Shown: positions 16,979 to 24,722, counted from the stretch's first letter. The stretch is DNA of 31,658 bases from JAUZQZ01 sp964492105 (GCA_964492105.1 CAZBJB010000011.1:1-31658), one strand, 5' to 3'. Numbers and translations: made by a program. The notes: a model not told the origin generated them from the letters alone.

Positions 16979-17214
16979 AGGAAATCACCATCAGGATTAC
17001 CGGCATGACATCCAATGCCTGTGAGTCGACCATCCGCAAGGTGCTGTTAAAGGTGAACGGCATCTATGATGCGCGGGCCGATCACAAAACGGGAAACGTG
17101 TGGATGCACGTAAATGAATCACATTTTCATATCGTGGAAGCCGATGAAGCCATCCGCAAGATCGGCTACAAACCTGGCAGGTTTAAGCATGTCAGAAATC
17201 CGTTCAAAAGGTGA
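16975..17214 (+). CDS. HMA-domain (heavy-metal-associated) small protein with one Cys
   Basis: The 79-residue protein has the ferredoxin-like HMA fold seen in CopZ-type copper chaperones: KEITIRITGMTSNACESTIRKVLLKVNGI at the start and AIRKIGYKPG near the end. The usual metal site GMTCxxC is changed to GMTSNAC, so the first cysteine is serine and only one thiol remains. HxH (SHFHIVE) lies later in the chain and might add ligands. It may bind Cu(I) weakly, bind with a partner, or have lost chaperone function. It is coupled to the upstream gene through a 4-bp overlap and is the last gene of the copper cluster. No signal peptide is visible, so it should be cytoplasmic. Confidence 0.8.
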   Translation: MKEITIRITGMTSNACESTIRKVLLKVNGIYDARADHKTGNVWMHVNESHFHIVEADEAIRKIGYKPGRFKHVRNPFKR

Positions 17215-17223
17215 ATGGTGTGT

Positions 17224-17295
17224 TTAACCTGAACCATTCAGAACAGTTCAGGATAGCTGACAGGAGAGCCTCTTGAAACATCAAGTGGATGCGGC
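17224..17295 (+). repeat. Degenerate remnants of both repeat families
   Basis: TAACCTGAACCATTC followed by CAGTTCAGGATA (17224-17255) looks like two eroded family-2 ends facing each other. GAGCCTCTTGAAACATCAAG (from about 17266) resembles the left end of the family-1 MITE. They lie in the 145-bp gap between the convergent HMA and nnrS genes. Confidence 0.45.
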
Positions 17296-17359
17296 GTGTG
17301 GGTCGTTCCCTCGCAAGACAGTGCAGCGCAAACGGATGGGCGGCGATGGTTAATGATGC

Positions 17360-18565
17360 CTAACCCCATCGTCCATCAATGCGCGGACGCATCAGGATGG
17401 AGGCATAGAAATACAGGAACAATGTAAATGCCGTGATCCAGAGGACTTGCGACATTCCGATCCAGAGCAGATAGTGCCCGCCGAAGATCAAGGGGAAAAT
17501 AACCCGTATGCATGCGGCAAGAAACAGTATAAAAAACATCCAGCCGAGCCCCGATGGTGACTGCATGATATTTCTTCCGGTATGACCCAGAGATACACGC
17601 GACATCATGCCCAATGTCATCATGCCAATACCTCCGACAGTAAACGCGTGAATCGCCAGGTAAGGCGAAATGCCCGTTATAAAAGCGACAAATTTCAGTC
17701 CAAATCCGAGAATGATCCACGCATATGCGAGATACAGCACCCACAGTAATGGCTTGCTCCATATACCACGTGTGTGCCATCCCCAAATTCGGATACAGTG
17801 CAGAATAAACAATGCGGCCGCCAACCATGCGGTCAATGCAGGGTAAGCGAAGAAAATATCGGAGATCGCAAAAACCAAAAACAGGAGGAATCCCGTAATA
17901 TCCACCCATAAATGATTCTTCAGGGATACGGCATAGCCTACCCCCCCTTCAATGAACATCGGTATGACCCTGCGCGACAATACAAGGATCAGTGAGAGGA
18001 TGATGTACAGGCCGATATAAATGCCAATTTGTTGCCCGTTAGAAAACAGGCCAAGTACACCGAGCAAATAAATCACGTTACCGATCAAAAGAAAATAAAT
18101 CTTGGATACGACGCCCATATTCTTCCACAGCTTCGCCCGTACAACCGGTACGGTAAGAGCCACCGACAGGAAAATGATGAACAGATCATCCAATACAGAC
18201 CCGGCAATCCGGGCGTCCTGGCCGGAAATCAGTGATGTAATCCGGGCCAGAACCCACAACAGCAGCAGTAATTGCAGCGATCTGCCGTGGACAGTTTGAA
18301 TATTTGTCCAGTTTTTAACTGCGGTGAGAAGAAAACCGGCGACAACAGCCAGCGCATAGCCATAAATCATTTCATGCGCATGCCAACGCATGGGTACAAT
18401 ATTGACCGGCAGTATTTTAGCGGAAAACATGAGTTCCGCCATCCAGACAGACATGCTGATGATGGCAATCAGCGCGGCAGCAAGGAAAAACGGGCGAAAA
18501 CCACGTCGGAACAACGCCCATGCATGCCTGTCATCATCATAGCTCCTGCTCACCATCTTCATCAT
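17360..18565 (-). CDS. nnrS: NnrS family heme/copper membrane protein
   Basis: NnrS is a heme- and copper-containing membrane protein of about 12 helices, linked in several bacteria to protection from nitric oxide. The 401-residue protein starts SRSYDDDRHAWALFRRGFRPFFLAAAL and has the family motif MRWHAHEMIYGYALAVVAG followed by FLLTAVKNWT. Later conserved histidines lie in AIHAFTVGGIGMMTLGMMSRVSLGHTGR. I chose ATG 18565, whose ATGA overlaps the stop of the upstream MFS gene. The frame is open 73 codons further, but that part is antisense to MFS coding sequence and unlike NnrS. Its neighbours (an oxidase-like subunit and heme A synthase) suggest a link with NO or respiratory copper enzymes. 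Confidence 0.93.
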   Translation of the reverse strand: MMKMVSRSYDDDRHAWALFRRGFRPFFLAAALIAIISMSVWMAELMFSAKILPVNIVPMRWHAHEMIYGYALAVVAGFLLTAVKNWTNIQTVHGRSLQLLLLLWVLARITSLISGQDARIAGSVLDDLFIIFLSVALTVPVVRAKLWKNMGVVSKIYFLLIGNVIYLLGVLGLFSNGQQIGIYIGLYIILSLILVLSRRVIPMFIEGGVGYAVSLKNHLWVDITGFLLFLVFAISDIFFAYPALTAWLAAALFILHCIRIWGWHTRGIWSKPLLWVLYLAYAWIILGFGLKFVAFITGISPYLAIHAFTVGGIGMMTLGMMSRVSLGHTGRNIMQSPSGLGWMFFILFLAACIRVIFPLIFGGHYLLWIGMSQVLWITAFTLFLYFYASILMRPRIDGRWG

Positions 18566-19908
18566 GCGAGCAGATCGGCTATCGCATCCGGTTGATACCG
18601 ACTTTTGTTCACCTTCAGGTAGACTGCCCCTTCTTCCGAAACCATGCTCACTTCTTCCACGCCATCCATTTGGCGTATTTTCGCAACCAGCGTATCGGCT
18701 TCCACCTGATCCAGATGGCCGACAGGGATCACCTTCCGGATTAAATTCATGGGAAAGCGCATCCCACGGCAAACCAGGAGCCACACCAGGGCAAGACCGG
18801 CGCTGACCATGAATACACCACTAATACCAAATATGCCGCGCATCAGCCCGCCGGAAATTCCCCCGCAAAATACGCCAAAAAACTGGGAAGTGGAATACGC
18901 CCCCATCGCCGTACCCTTCCCTGTCGCGGAGGCCATGCGCGATACCAGCGATGGCAGGCTGGCTTCCAACACATTGAATGCCACAAAATAAATAAACATC
19001 CCGGCCACAAGCCCGGCCATGGCATGGTGCGTGATGGTCATCAACACCTCGGCGACAATCAGGGCAACCACGCATGACGTAAAAATCTGTTTCATTTTCC
19101 CGTATTTCTCCGCCACAATAATCAGGGGAATCATACAGGCCACGGAAGCCAGCAGGATGGGAAGATAGAACCACGCTTGCGCTTTCATCGGCAAGTGATC
19201 ATTGCGCAGGGCAAATGGCAAAGCAATGAACGTGGACGTCATCATCGTATGAAGAAAAAAGATGCCGGCATCCAGACGCAACAGCTGCCTGTCGGTTAAT
19301 ATCTGTCTGAGTTTTATCGGTTCCGCTTCAACATCACGGTGCATACGACTGTGCCGGGGGTTTGGCACAAACAGATAGAGAATGACAACACCGATAATCC
19401 CAAATACAGATGCGAGCCAGAACAGACCCTTTACGTGGATATAGCCAGCCAGCATGGGGCCAAGTACCAGGGCGAGGGTAAAGGAAGTCCCGATCCCCAT
19501 ACCAAAGATCGCCATGGCCTTGGTGCGCTGGGATTCATCGGTCAAATCGGCAATCAGCGCCATCACAGCCGCAGCGATAGCGCCTGAACCTTGCAACAAC
19601 CTGCCTACGATGACGCCGAACACCGAATCGGACATGCCCGCAATGACCCCACCCAGCGCAAATAACAGCAATCCCGCGGCAATCACAGGCTTTCGTCCGA
19701 AACGATCCGATAGCATACCAAATGGAATCTGTAGTAATGCCATGGTCAGACCGTATGCGCCCAGTGCCAGACCGGCCAGCATGGGGGTGCTTCCACGCAA
19801 ATGTTCGGCATACAGCGCGAATACAGGCAAAATCATAAACAACCCGAGCATGCGCATGGCATAAATTCCAACCAGTGGGGCTATGTTTCGCAATCCGTTA
19901 TTTTTCAT
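18562..19908 (-). CDS. MFS transporter with C-terminal YAM-like domain (YajR-like)
   Basis: The 448-residue protein has 12 helices with MFS motif A (MLSDRFGRKPV, about residues 65-75). Beyond the last helix, at about residue 385 onward, is a small ferredoxin-like domain (DQVEADTLVAKIRQMDGVEEVSMV... to the end). E. coli YajR has this same layout, with a C-terminal YAM domain that may regulate transport. The substrate is unknown. An MFS gene beside ctaA/ctaB-type genes has been described in acidophilic iron oxidisers as part of oxidase biogenesis, so a copper or heme-related cargo is possible. The start ATG 19908 lies 32 bp after the ctaA coding region begins its downstream gap; the stop overlaps nnrS. 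Confidence 0.85.
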   Translation of the reverse strand: MKNNGLRNIAPLVGIYAMRMLGLFMILPVFALYAEHLRGSTPMLAGLALGAYGLTMALLQIPFGMLSDRFGRKPVIAAGLLLFALGGVIAGMSDSVFGVIVGRLLQGSGAIAAAVMALIADLTDESQRTKAMAIFGMGIGTSFTLALVLGPMLAGYIHVKGLFWLASVFGIIGVVILYLFVPNPRHSRMHRDVEAEPIKLRQILTDRQLLRLDAGIFFLHTMMTSTFIALPFALRNDHLPMKAQAWFYLPILLASVACMIPLIIVAEKYGKMKQIFTSCVVALIVAEVLMTITHHAMAGLVAGMFIYFVAFNVLEASLPSLVSRMASATGKGTAMGAYSTSQFFGVFCGGISGGLMRGIFGISGVFMVSAGLALVWLLVCRGMRFPMNLIRKVIPVGHLDQVEADTLVAKIRQMDGVEEVSMVSEEGAVYLKVNKSRYQPDAIADLLA

Positions 19909-19912
19909 ATCC

Positions 19913-20941
19913 TCAACCCCTTCGTAGTGTATGATTGGTAAACAGTGCAGCAGTAAATAAAATCATGGCATTCCCCTGGTGCGTTACGGCAAGCCATGTG
20001 GGAACCACCAGCAACAGTGTGGCGATGCCCAGAGAGACTTGCAGAACCGCTACACCCAACAATATATTAAATGCCATGTACGCCCGATCCGACAGCGCCG
20101 ATCTCCGCGCATACCACCACAATCCGCATACGCACAACAACACCGTTTCGGCCAGAATACGATGATCGAACTGAACCGCTGCAATGTTATCAAAAAAATT
20201 GAGGTAAAAAGGCGTAAGCGTGGCATAGGCTTCCGGAATGAAATGCCCATCCATGAGTGGGAATGTATTATAGGCAAATCCTGCCCTCAGCCCCGCCACC
20301 ATGCCACCGGCCATGATCGTCAACGCAATCAGGGCGGTTAATCCCAACGCCAGGCGTCTTAGCAGCTTGACATCATACAGGGATGCATCCTCGCCTGGAA
20401 ACAGAAGGCCCATCGCCACCCAGAAGATGTATCCGTAAATGATAAATGCTGCCGATAAATGTGCTGTCAACCGGTACTGGCTGACATGCGGATTATCAAA
20501 ACCACTGCTGACCATGTACCATCCCATCACGCCCTGCATACCACCCAGTACGAACATAATTACCAGCTTGGAACGGAATGGTTTTACTATCCTCCCGGCC
20601 ATCAGAAAATAAATAAACGGCAGTAAAAAGAACAGCCCGATCAGCCGACCCCAGACACGGTGGACATATTCGAGTATAAAAATACCTTTATATCCCTCCA
20701 GATTCATATCGGGATTCAAGTCATAAAATTCAGGGATCTTTTTGTAGTGTGCAAAAGAATCAAGCCACTGTGCATGGTTTAAGGGTGGCATCCAGCCCAT
20801 CAACGGGTGCCACGTCATCATCGACAGCCCGGAATGCGTTAAACGTGTGGTGCCGCCCAGCACCAGCATGACAAAGATGGAGGCGCATACACACAACAGC
20901 CAGACAGCAATTTGCCTGTTACTCCGAGTCGTATCAGGCAT
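19913..20941 (-). CDS. ctaA: Heme A synthase CtaA (COX15)
   Basis: CtaA oxidises the C8 methyl of heme O to the formyl group of heme A, needed for aa3-type oxidases. The 342-residue protein has eight helices and the conserved histidine segments: RLTHSGLSMMTWHPLMGWMPP, EYVHRVWGRLIGL, RLTAHLSAAF, QFDHRILAE and VTHQGNAMI. The THSGLS and EYxHR motifs are those of the proteobacterial COX15 type, without the Cys pair of the Bacillus type. I chose ATG 20941, which overlaps the upstream stop by 8 bp; a GTG five codons earlier is possible. It serves the coxABC operon further along, with ctaB at 25805. Here it is coupled to the oxidase-like subunit I gene. Confidence 0.94.
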   Translation of the reverse strand: MPDTTRSNRQIAVWLLCVCASIFVMLVLGGTTRLTHSGLSMMTWHPLMGWMPPLNHAQWLDSFAHYKKIPEFYDLNPDMNLEGYKGIFILEYVHRVWGRLIGLFFLLPFIYFLMAGRIVKPFRSKLVIMFVLGGMQGVMGWYMVSSGFDNPHVSQYRLTAHLSAAFIIYGYIFWVAMGLLFPGEDASLYDVKLLRRLALGLTALIALTIMAGGMVAGLRAGFAYNTFPLMDGHFIPEAYATLTPFYLNFFDNIAAVQFDHRILAETVLLCVCGLWWYARRSALSDRAYMAFNILLGVAVLQVSLGIATLLLVVPTWLAVTHQGNAMILFTAALFTNHTLRRG

Positions 20942-22301
20942 GAACTTTTCCCCCACTTCTTCCTTTGAACATCACGGGCAACACCACGATAGCAAACAAA
21001 ATACCGCTTGACACAGCAATGACGCCTCCCAGACCGATCAAATCCTGCGGTGTCACCCAGGTATGAATGCCAATATTCTGAGCCGTTCCCACGATCTTGC
21101 GCTTCATGCCATACCCCCCGCCCCAAGCCAGGCCAATAATGTGGGTCATCTGGCCCACGGCATAGATGCAAACCTGGACTCTGGCCCATTTCAGATTAGG
21201 CGTATTAAATCCGAACTTCGGCAGCCAGTCATAGGTCATGGCCATGAATGCCATGGTCACCGCGACAATCACACCATGATAATGGGCGGTGATTAATGTA
21301 CTGCTTGTTCTGATATACAGGCCCAGGATTCCGCCCGTACCAAACAGAATGATCGAAAACAGCAGCGCGAGATACAGATGGCGCTGATCTCTGGCCGGCG
21401 GCCTGCTTCCGACGAAGCCCCACATGACCGCCAGACCAATGAGCAGCGGTGCGATACCGTTGCCGTCGCGCATCAGATTTGCAAACCACAGCGTAAAGCC
21501 CGGCGTGACCACGCCATATTGCGCAAAAGGCATGAAGACAAAGAATAACGGGATTATATTGATGGCGAATATGGCCATCACGATTCCGGGTTTGATGGCA
21601 ATCCGGATGCCACAGGCGCTTGCAAGCCACAGCCAGCAGACACACAGTAACGCCGTATGCACGAACTGAATCACATGGCCGCCAGCCCAGAACAGGGGTT
21701 CATAATAGGCACGGTGTTCCAATCCCGAAGGCATGTGGATCCGGGTCCAAATCAGGGCCAGTATGGCAATCAACATGGCAATCGCGGCAGTCCATATACC
21801 GAATCGTATTGATCCCTCATGATTCGGCGTGAATGTGGATCGCCTTGGGGTTGCATACAGCGTACGCAGCACCAGCAGTAAAATACCGCCACCAAAGACG
21901 ATCATTCCCTTAATGAAATAATGATTTTCCAGTATGGGCACATAATTATTGGTCAACGGATTGGCGGCGCTCGTGAGGGGTGAAATACCGGTCAGAATGC
22001 CCCCTGCCACGACCAGCGTCAGCGCCATCCACCCGGCTGGTATCGCGCGGGAGGTTGAATTCAGACTCCAGAAAACCCCCGCGATGGCCAGTAGCCACCA
22101 CAATACGGTGAAATCGACGTGCAGCACCAGAGCGGTATAGAAAAAGGCATCCCATGGCATGGCGTAAGTGGTGCGCGCCAATGCCAACAGAAGCGGATAA
22201 ACGCCGGAAGCCAGCAGAAAACCCACTGCGACACATAACCAGCCGACAGCAAGACGAAGCGACGGCGCATCCGCAAGCGGAAGTGAATATTTTGTTGCCA
22301 T
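20934..22301 (-). CDS. Divergent heme-copper oxidase subunit I-like protein
   Basis: The 455-residue protein has about 12 helices and the subunit I pattern, close to the cbb3/NorB side of the superfamily. His61 (LHVDFTVLW) fits the helix II low-spin heme ligand. AHYHGV (His340, His342), followed by YDWLPKF, matches the HFHYV...YWFPK segment of coxA and so the two heme ligands of helix X. His209 (WAGGHVIQF) fits the helix VI CuB histidine, but the cross-linked tyrosine position is Phe213. No His-His pair exists in helix VII (FFVFMPFAQYG where VHH would lie). So hemes may bind, but the CuB or FeB site seems lost. ATG 22301 has AAAGGA upstream. Oxygen or NO reduction of the normal kind is doubtful. 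Confidence 0.75.
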   Translation of the reverse strand: MATKYSLPLADAPSLRLAVGWLCVAVGFLLASGVYPLLLALARTTYAMPWDAFFYTALVLHVDFTVLWWLLAIAGVFWSLNSTSRAIPAGWMALTLVVAGGILTGISPLTSAANPLTNNYVPILENHYFIKGMIVFGGGILLLVLRTLYATPRRSTFTPNHEGSIRFGIWTAAIAMLIAILALIWTRIHMPSGLEHRAYYEPLFWAGGHVIQFVHTALLCVCWLWLASACGIRIAIKPGIVMAIFAINIIPLFFVFMPFAQYGVVTPGFTLWFANLMRDGNGIAPLLIGLAVMWGFVGSRPPARDQRHLYLALLFSIILFGTGGILGLYIRTSSTLITAHYHGVIVAVTMAFMAMTYDWLPKFGFNTPNLKWARVQVCIYAVGQMTHIIGLAWGGGYGMKRKIVGTAQNIGIHTWVTPQDLIGLGGVIAVSSGILFAIVVLPVMFKGRSGGKVHA

Positions 22302-22431
22302 AGATGATCCTTTATGAAATATCGCGGCGAACCTTAGCACGGGTTCTTTCCCGATGCAGCAGGTTTATCGCGCCGCTTACCCACCCAAAATCGGCGTTTC
22401 AAACAAGGCTTATTTATGAGACCATTCGCCC

Positions 22432-23025
22432 ATGAAATATGATCGTACCATCCGTATCCTGCACGTTGGTATCCTGATCTCCATACTGCTGCAGCTATTT
22501 GGCGGGAACCTGATAGGTATTCCTGAAACCGGTCACGCCAACGGTGTCATTGAAACACTTTTTATCGGCATTCATGAAGGTATAGGGTCGATCTCTCTCA
22601 TTCTTGTCTGTGTTTATTTAATTGTGGTCATGGATGAAGCCGCTGGCCGGGAACGTCTGTTTCCGTGGATAAATACAGCGGGGCGCCATAGCCTCTGGTT
22701 GGAAGTGCGCCGGGATATTCCCGGCTGGCTGCATGGCAGGCTCCCTACCCCCGGAGAAAGTCATTTTATTTCTGGCACCGTTCATGGCGCGGGTATCGCG
22801 CTTGCGCTTTTTCTGGGATTCACCGGATCCATGCTGTTCCTCGGAATCGGACCCCATGGAGAAATACTCCCCGATATCAGGGTTATTTGGGAATTCCATA
22901 GCATCACAGCCACGATGATGTGGGTTTTCGTGGCCGGGCATGCCGGAATGGCTTTGATACATGAATTCAAAGGCCATGGAGTATTACGGGAGATGTTCAG
23001 ACTGGGAAAAGACCCTGGCTGTTAG
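22432..23025 (+). CDS. Four-helix cytochrome b561-like membrane protein
   Basis: The 197-residue protein has four helices (about 9-27, 44-66, 116-140, 156-180) and histidines placed to bind b-type hemes: RILHVGIL (helix 1), GIHEGIG (helix 2), VHGAGIA (helix 3), EFHSITA and GHAGMALIHEF (helix 4). This is the di-heme cytochrome b561 / bacterial hydrogenase-type cytochrome b pattern, which moves electrons between quinol and a redox partner. It is divergent from the oxidase-like subunit I gene across a 130-bp promoter interval and convergent with the CuA protein, so a joint electron path is plausible but inferred. The TAG stop is also the first bases of a family-2 repeat end (23023). Confidence 0.8.
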   Translation: MKYDRTIRILHVGILISILLQLFGGNLIGIPETGHANGVIETLFIGIHEGIGSISLILVCVYLIVVMDEAAGRERLFPWINTAGRHSLWLEVRRDIPGWLHGRLPTPGESHFISGTVHGAGIALALFLGFTGSMLFLGIGPHGEILPDIRVIWEFHSITATMMWVFVAGHAGMALIHEFKGHGVLREMFRLGKDPGC

Positions 23026-23213
23026 CCTGAACTATTCATAAATTCAGCCATGCCCTTGCTTGTTCCTTTGTTCACACCGAATCCCTCGTCGGTCGTCCGT
23101 ATACATGGCTACGATCTCCTTCCTTGGAAGCCGTTGCGAACAAAGGCCCGGTCTGTCTGCGGCACGCACAGGCAGGCGCGATCATCACGGCGATTTATGA
23201 ATAGTCCAGGCTA
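23023..23213 (-). repeat. Family-2 repeat element, full copy 2
   Basis: This 191-bp element is bounded by TAGCCTGAACTATTCATAAAT and the near-exact reverse complement of TAGCCTGGACTATTCATAAAT. The interior is homologous to copy 1 at 13799-13991 in inverted orientation. It fills the gap between the convergent b561 and CuA-protein genes and gives the b561 gene its TAG stop. No target duplication is obvious. Confidence 0.85.
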
Positions 23214-23223
23214 GATGGAGCAA

Positions 23224-23748
23224 TTACTCGGTGACAATAATCGTGCCCACCATGCCGGAATGCCCAATGCCGCACCATTCACCACAGAGGATCTTGAAAC
23301 GTCCCACCTGTTCGGGCGTAAATGCGATCATCTTGAATTCATCGGGTTTAATAATGTTCATCAGGTGCAGTTCATGCACCACAATGGCATGGCGCATATC
23401 CATGCTCGCCAAATGCAGGCGGTACGGTTTCCCTTTTTCCAGTTCAAGGATGAAGTTTCCCCAAGTATAATTACGGGCCAACAGGTAAATATCAGCGCCA
23501 GCCGGTGGGTGGACAATGGGTATGTTCCCTTCCTTGCGAACCGTATAACGCGCCACCATCTGATCCACCTTTTTCTTGAATCCAGCCCGTTCGGCACGGG
23601 TAATTTTCTTCGTGGTCACTTTTATATCCGGCCTGTTGATGATGATTGCAATGGCAAAGGAGCCGACCACCACCGTTGCCAGCGCTACCATCAGGACAAA
23701 AAGGCCTATGTTCGTCCGTTTTTTTTCCAGCGCTGGATTTATTTCCAT
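23224..23748 (-). CDS. COX2-like membrane-anchored cupredoxin with complete CuA site
   Basis: The 174-residue protein has one N-terminal helix (about residues 14-37), a basic linker and a cupredoxin domain. The CuA ligands are all visible: a His in MRHAIVVHEL, and CGEWCGIGHSGM, giving Cys, Glu, Cys, His and Met in the standard spacing. It is much shorter than CoxB (274 residues) and has one helix rather than two, as in subunit II of ba3-type or sNOR-type enzymes. ATG 23748 is preceded by AAGGAG. It probably receives electrons from a cytochrome c or cupredoxin and passes them to the subunit I-like protein encoded at 20934. That pairing is inferred from proximity. Confidence 0.82.
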   Translation of the reverse strand: MEINPALEKKRTNIGLFVLMVALATVVVGSFAIAIIINRPDIKVTTKKITRAERAGFKKKVDQMVARYTVRKEGNIPIVHPPAGADIYLLARNYTWGNFILELEKGKPYRLHLASMDMRHAIVVHELHLMNIIKPDEFKMIAFTPEQVGRFKILCGEWCGIGHSGMVGTIIVTE

Positions 23749-23807
23749 GGATAGTCTCCTTGGCGTGGATTATCAGTATCTTCATAAATAAAGTGAAACA
23801 GCATGTA

Positions 23808-23965
23808 GAGCCTTTTGAAAAACTCCGGGTGGATGAGCGGCAATCCCGCGTCGAGACCATTTTCAGGCTTGAATGAACTGCATGGTGGTTCCATGGGCGA
23901 AATTCAAGGCCGGAAATGGGTCGGTTGGGAAGCAGATCGCCGCTCATGCGTTTTGCAAGAGGCTC
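23808..23965 (+). repeat. Family-1 MITE-like repeat, copy D
   Basis: This is a 158-bp copy with a perfect right end and a left end changed at a few bases (GAGCCTTTTGAAAAACTC). It is flanked by the 4-bp duplication TGTA (23804-23807 and 23966-23969). Small internal deletions account for the shorter length, so it is somewhat older than copies A to C. Confidence 0.9.
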
Positions 23966-24019
23966 TGTAGCATGCGGTATTGCTTTACCCTCGCAGTCGA
24001 GTAAAATATCATGGTGAAG

Positions 24020-24025
24020 TATAAT
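24020..24025 (+). promoter_or_regulatory. Possible -10 box for the GyrI-like gene
   Basis: TATAAT lies 35 bp before ATG 24060. The -35 position has only a weak match (TCGAGT), so the promoter call is tentative. Confidence 0.3.
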
Positions 24026-24059
24026 ATACTGCCAAGACTGAACTGAACAGGAAACCTTC

Positions 24060-24617
24060 ATGCCGCCGGAACAATCCCAATACCTTTCCAATAAATTAAT
24101 CGGCCTCATCCTCGTCGGATTGCTCACGGCGTTCTTCGGCGGCGTTGGAATCACGTATTATCTGGGAATATTTTCGAAAGTGACAGCCGTGCGGGCGTCC
24201 GCACCTTCTTACCGTATGGCCTATCTGTTTCATACCGGCGCCTATAACCACATCGAATCTTCTATTGAAAAAGTCAGGGGATACCTCAAAAAAGCGGGTA
24301 TCGAAACAGGCACGCCATGCGCCCTGCTTCTCGACGATATCGGGAAAACACCTGAAAGTCAGCGTCGGGCCAAGGCCGGGTATTTACTGAAATACGGTGA
24401 TATCGTCCCCGCGACACTTCGCGAAGAAACATTCCCGAAGCGGGAAGTCGTCACCGCGTTATTCTCGGGAGGAAAGTTGATCGGATCATACAAAGCCTAC
24501 GAAGCCATGAGGAAATGGGCAAAAACACATCATGACACACTTGTGCTGCCGGCCCTGGAAATCTATCACCCGGATGGCAGCACGGAATACCAGTTGGGCA
24601 TCCGCAAATCATCCTGA
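24060..24617 (+). CDS. Membrane-anchored GyrI-like (TEX264-type) protein
   Basis: The 185-residue protein has one helix near the N terminus (about residues 13-36, IGLILVGLLTAFFGGVGITYYLG). A GyrI-like / SOUL-type effector-binding domain follows (YRMAYLFHTGAYNHIESSIEKVRGYLKKAGI, then CALLLDDIGKTP, and a KLIGSYKAYEAMRKWAKTH segment). This layout, a single helix plus a GyrI-like domain, is that of the eukaryotic TEX264 protein and its bacterial relatives. GyrI-like domains bind small hydrophobic or cationic ligands; no ligand can be named. It stands alone on the plus strand between minus-strand respiratory genes. The start ATG 24060 has no strong ribosome site. Confidence 0.78.
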   Translation: MPPEQSQYLSNKLIGLILVGLLTAFFGGVGITYYLGIFSKVTAVRASAPSYRMAYLFHTGAYNHIESSIEKVRGYLKKAGIETGTPCALLLDDIGKTPESQRRAKAGYLLKYGDIVPATLREETFPKREVVTALFSGGKLIGSYKAYEAMRKWAKTHHDTLVLPALEIYHPDGSTEYQLGIRKSS

Positions 24618-24631
24618 CACTTCATCAATAA

Positions 24632-24697
24632 CGAGCCTTCTGCAAAAAGTGGATGATCGGCAATCCCGTTTTGAGTTCCTTTCCGGGATGAAATGAG
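24632..24697 (+). repeat. Family-1 MITE remnant
   Basis: This is about 66 bp matching the left part of the MITE (CAATCCCGTTTTGAG, GGGATGAAATGAGCTGC) with a damaged left end (GAGCCTTCTGCAAAAAG) and no right end. It lies between the convergent GyrI-like gene and the small ORF at 24723. Confidence 0.75.
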
Positions 24698-24722
24698 CTG
24701 CGCTTATGGATGAAGGTATCAA

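Larger units (their letters stand above)
23749..24059. other. Divergent interval with a MITE copy
   Basis: This 311-bp stretch lies between the CuA protein gene and the GyrI-like gene. It contains MITE copy D (23808-23965) and, after it, an AT-rich segment with a possible -10 box for the rightward gene. No gene is seen. Confidence 0.6.

Noticed and set aside
17360..18784. Longer nnrS reading frame with 73 extra N-terminal residues
   Set aside because: The extra part is antisense to the MFS C-terminal coding region, has no NnrS similarity, and the ATGA overlap at 18565 gives a normal NnrS start.
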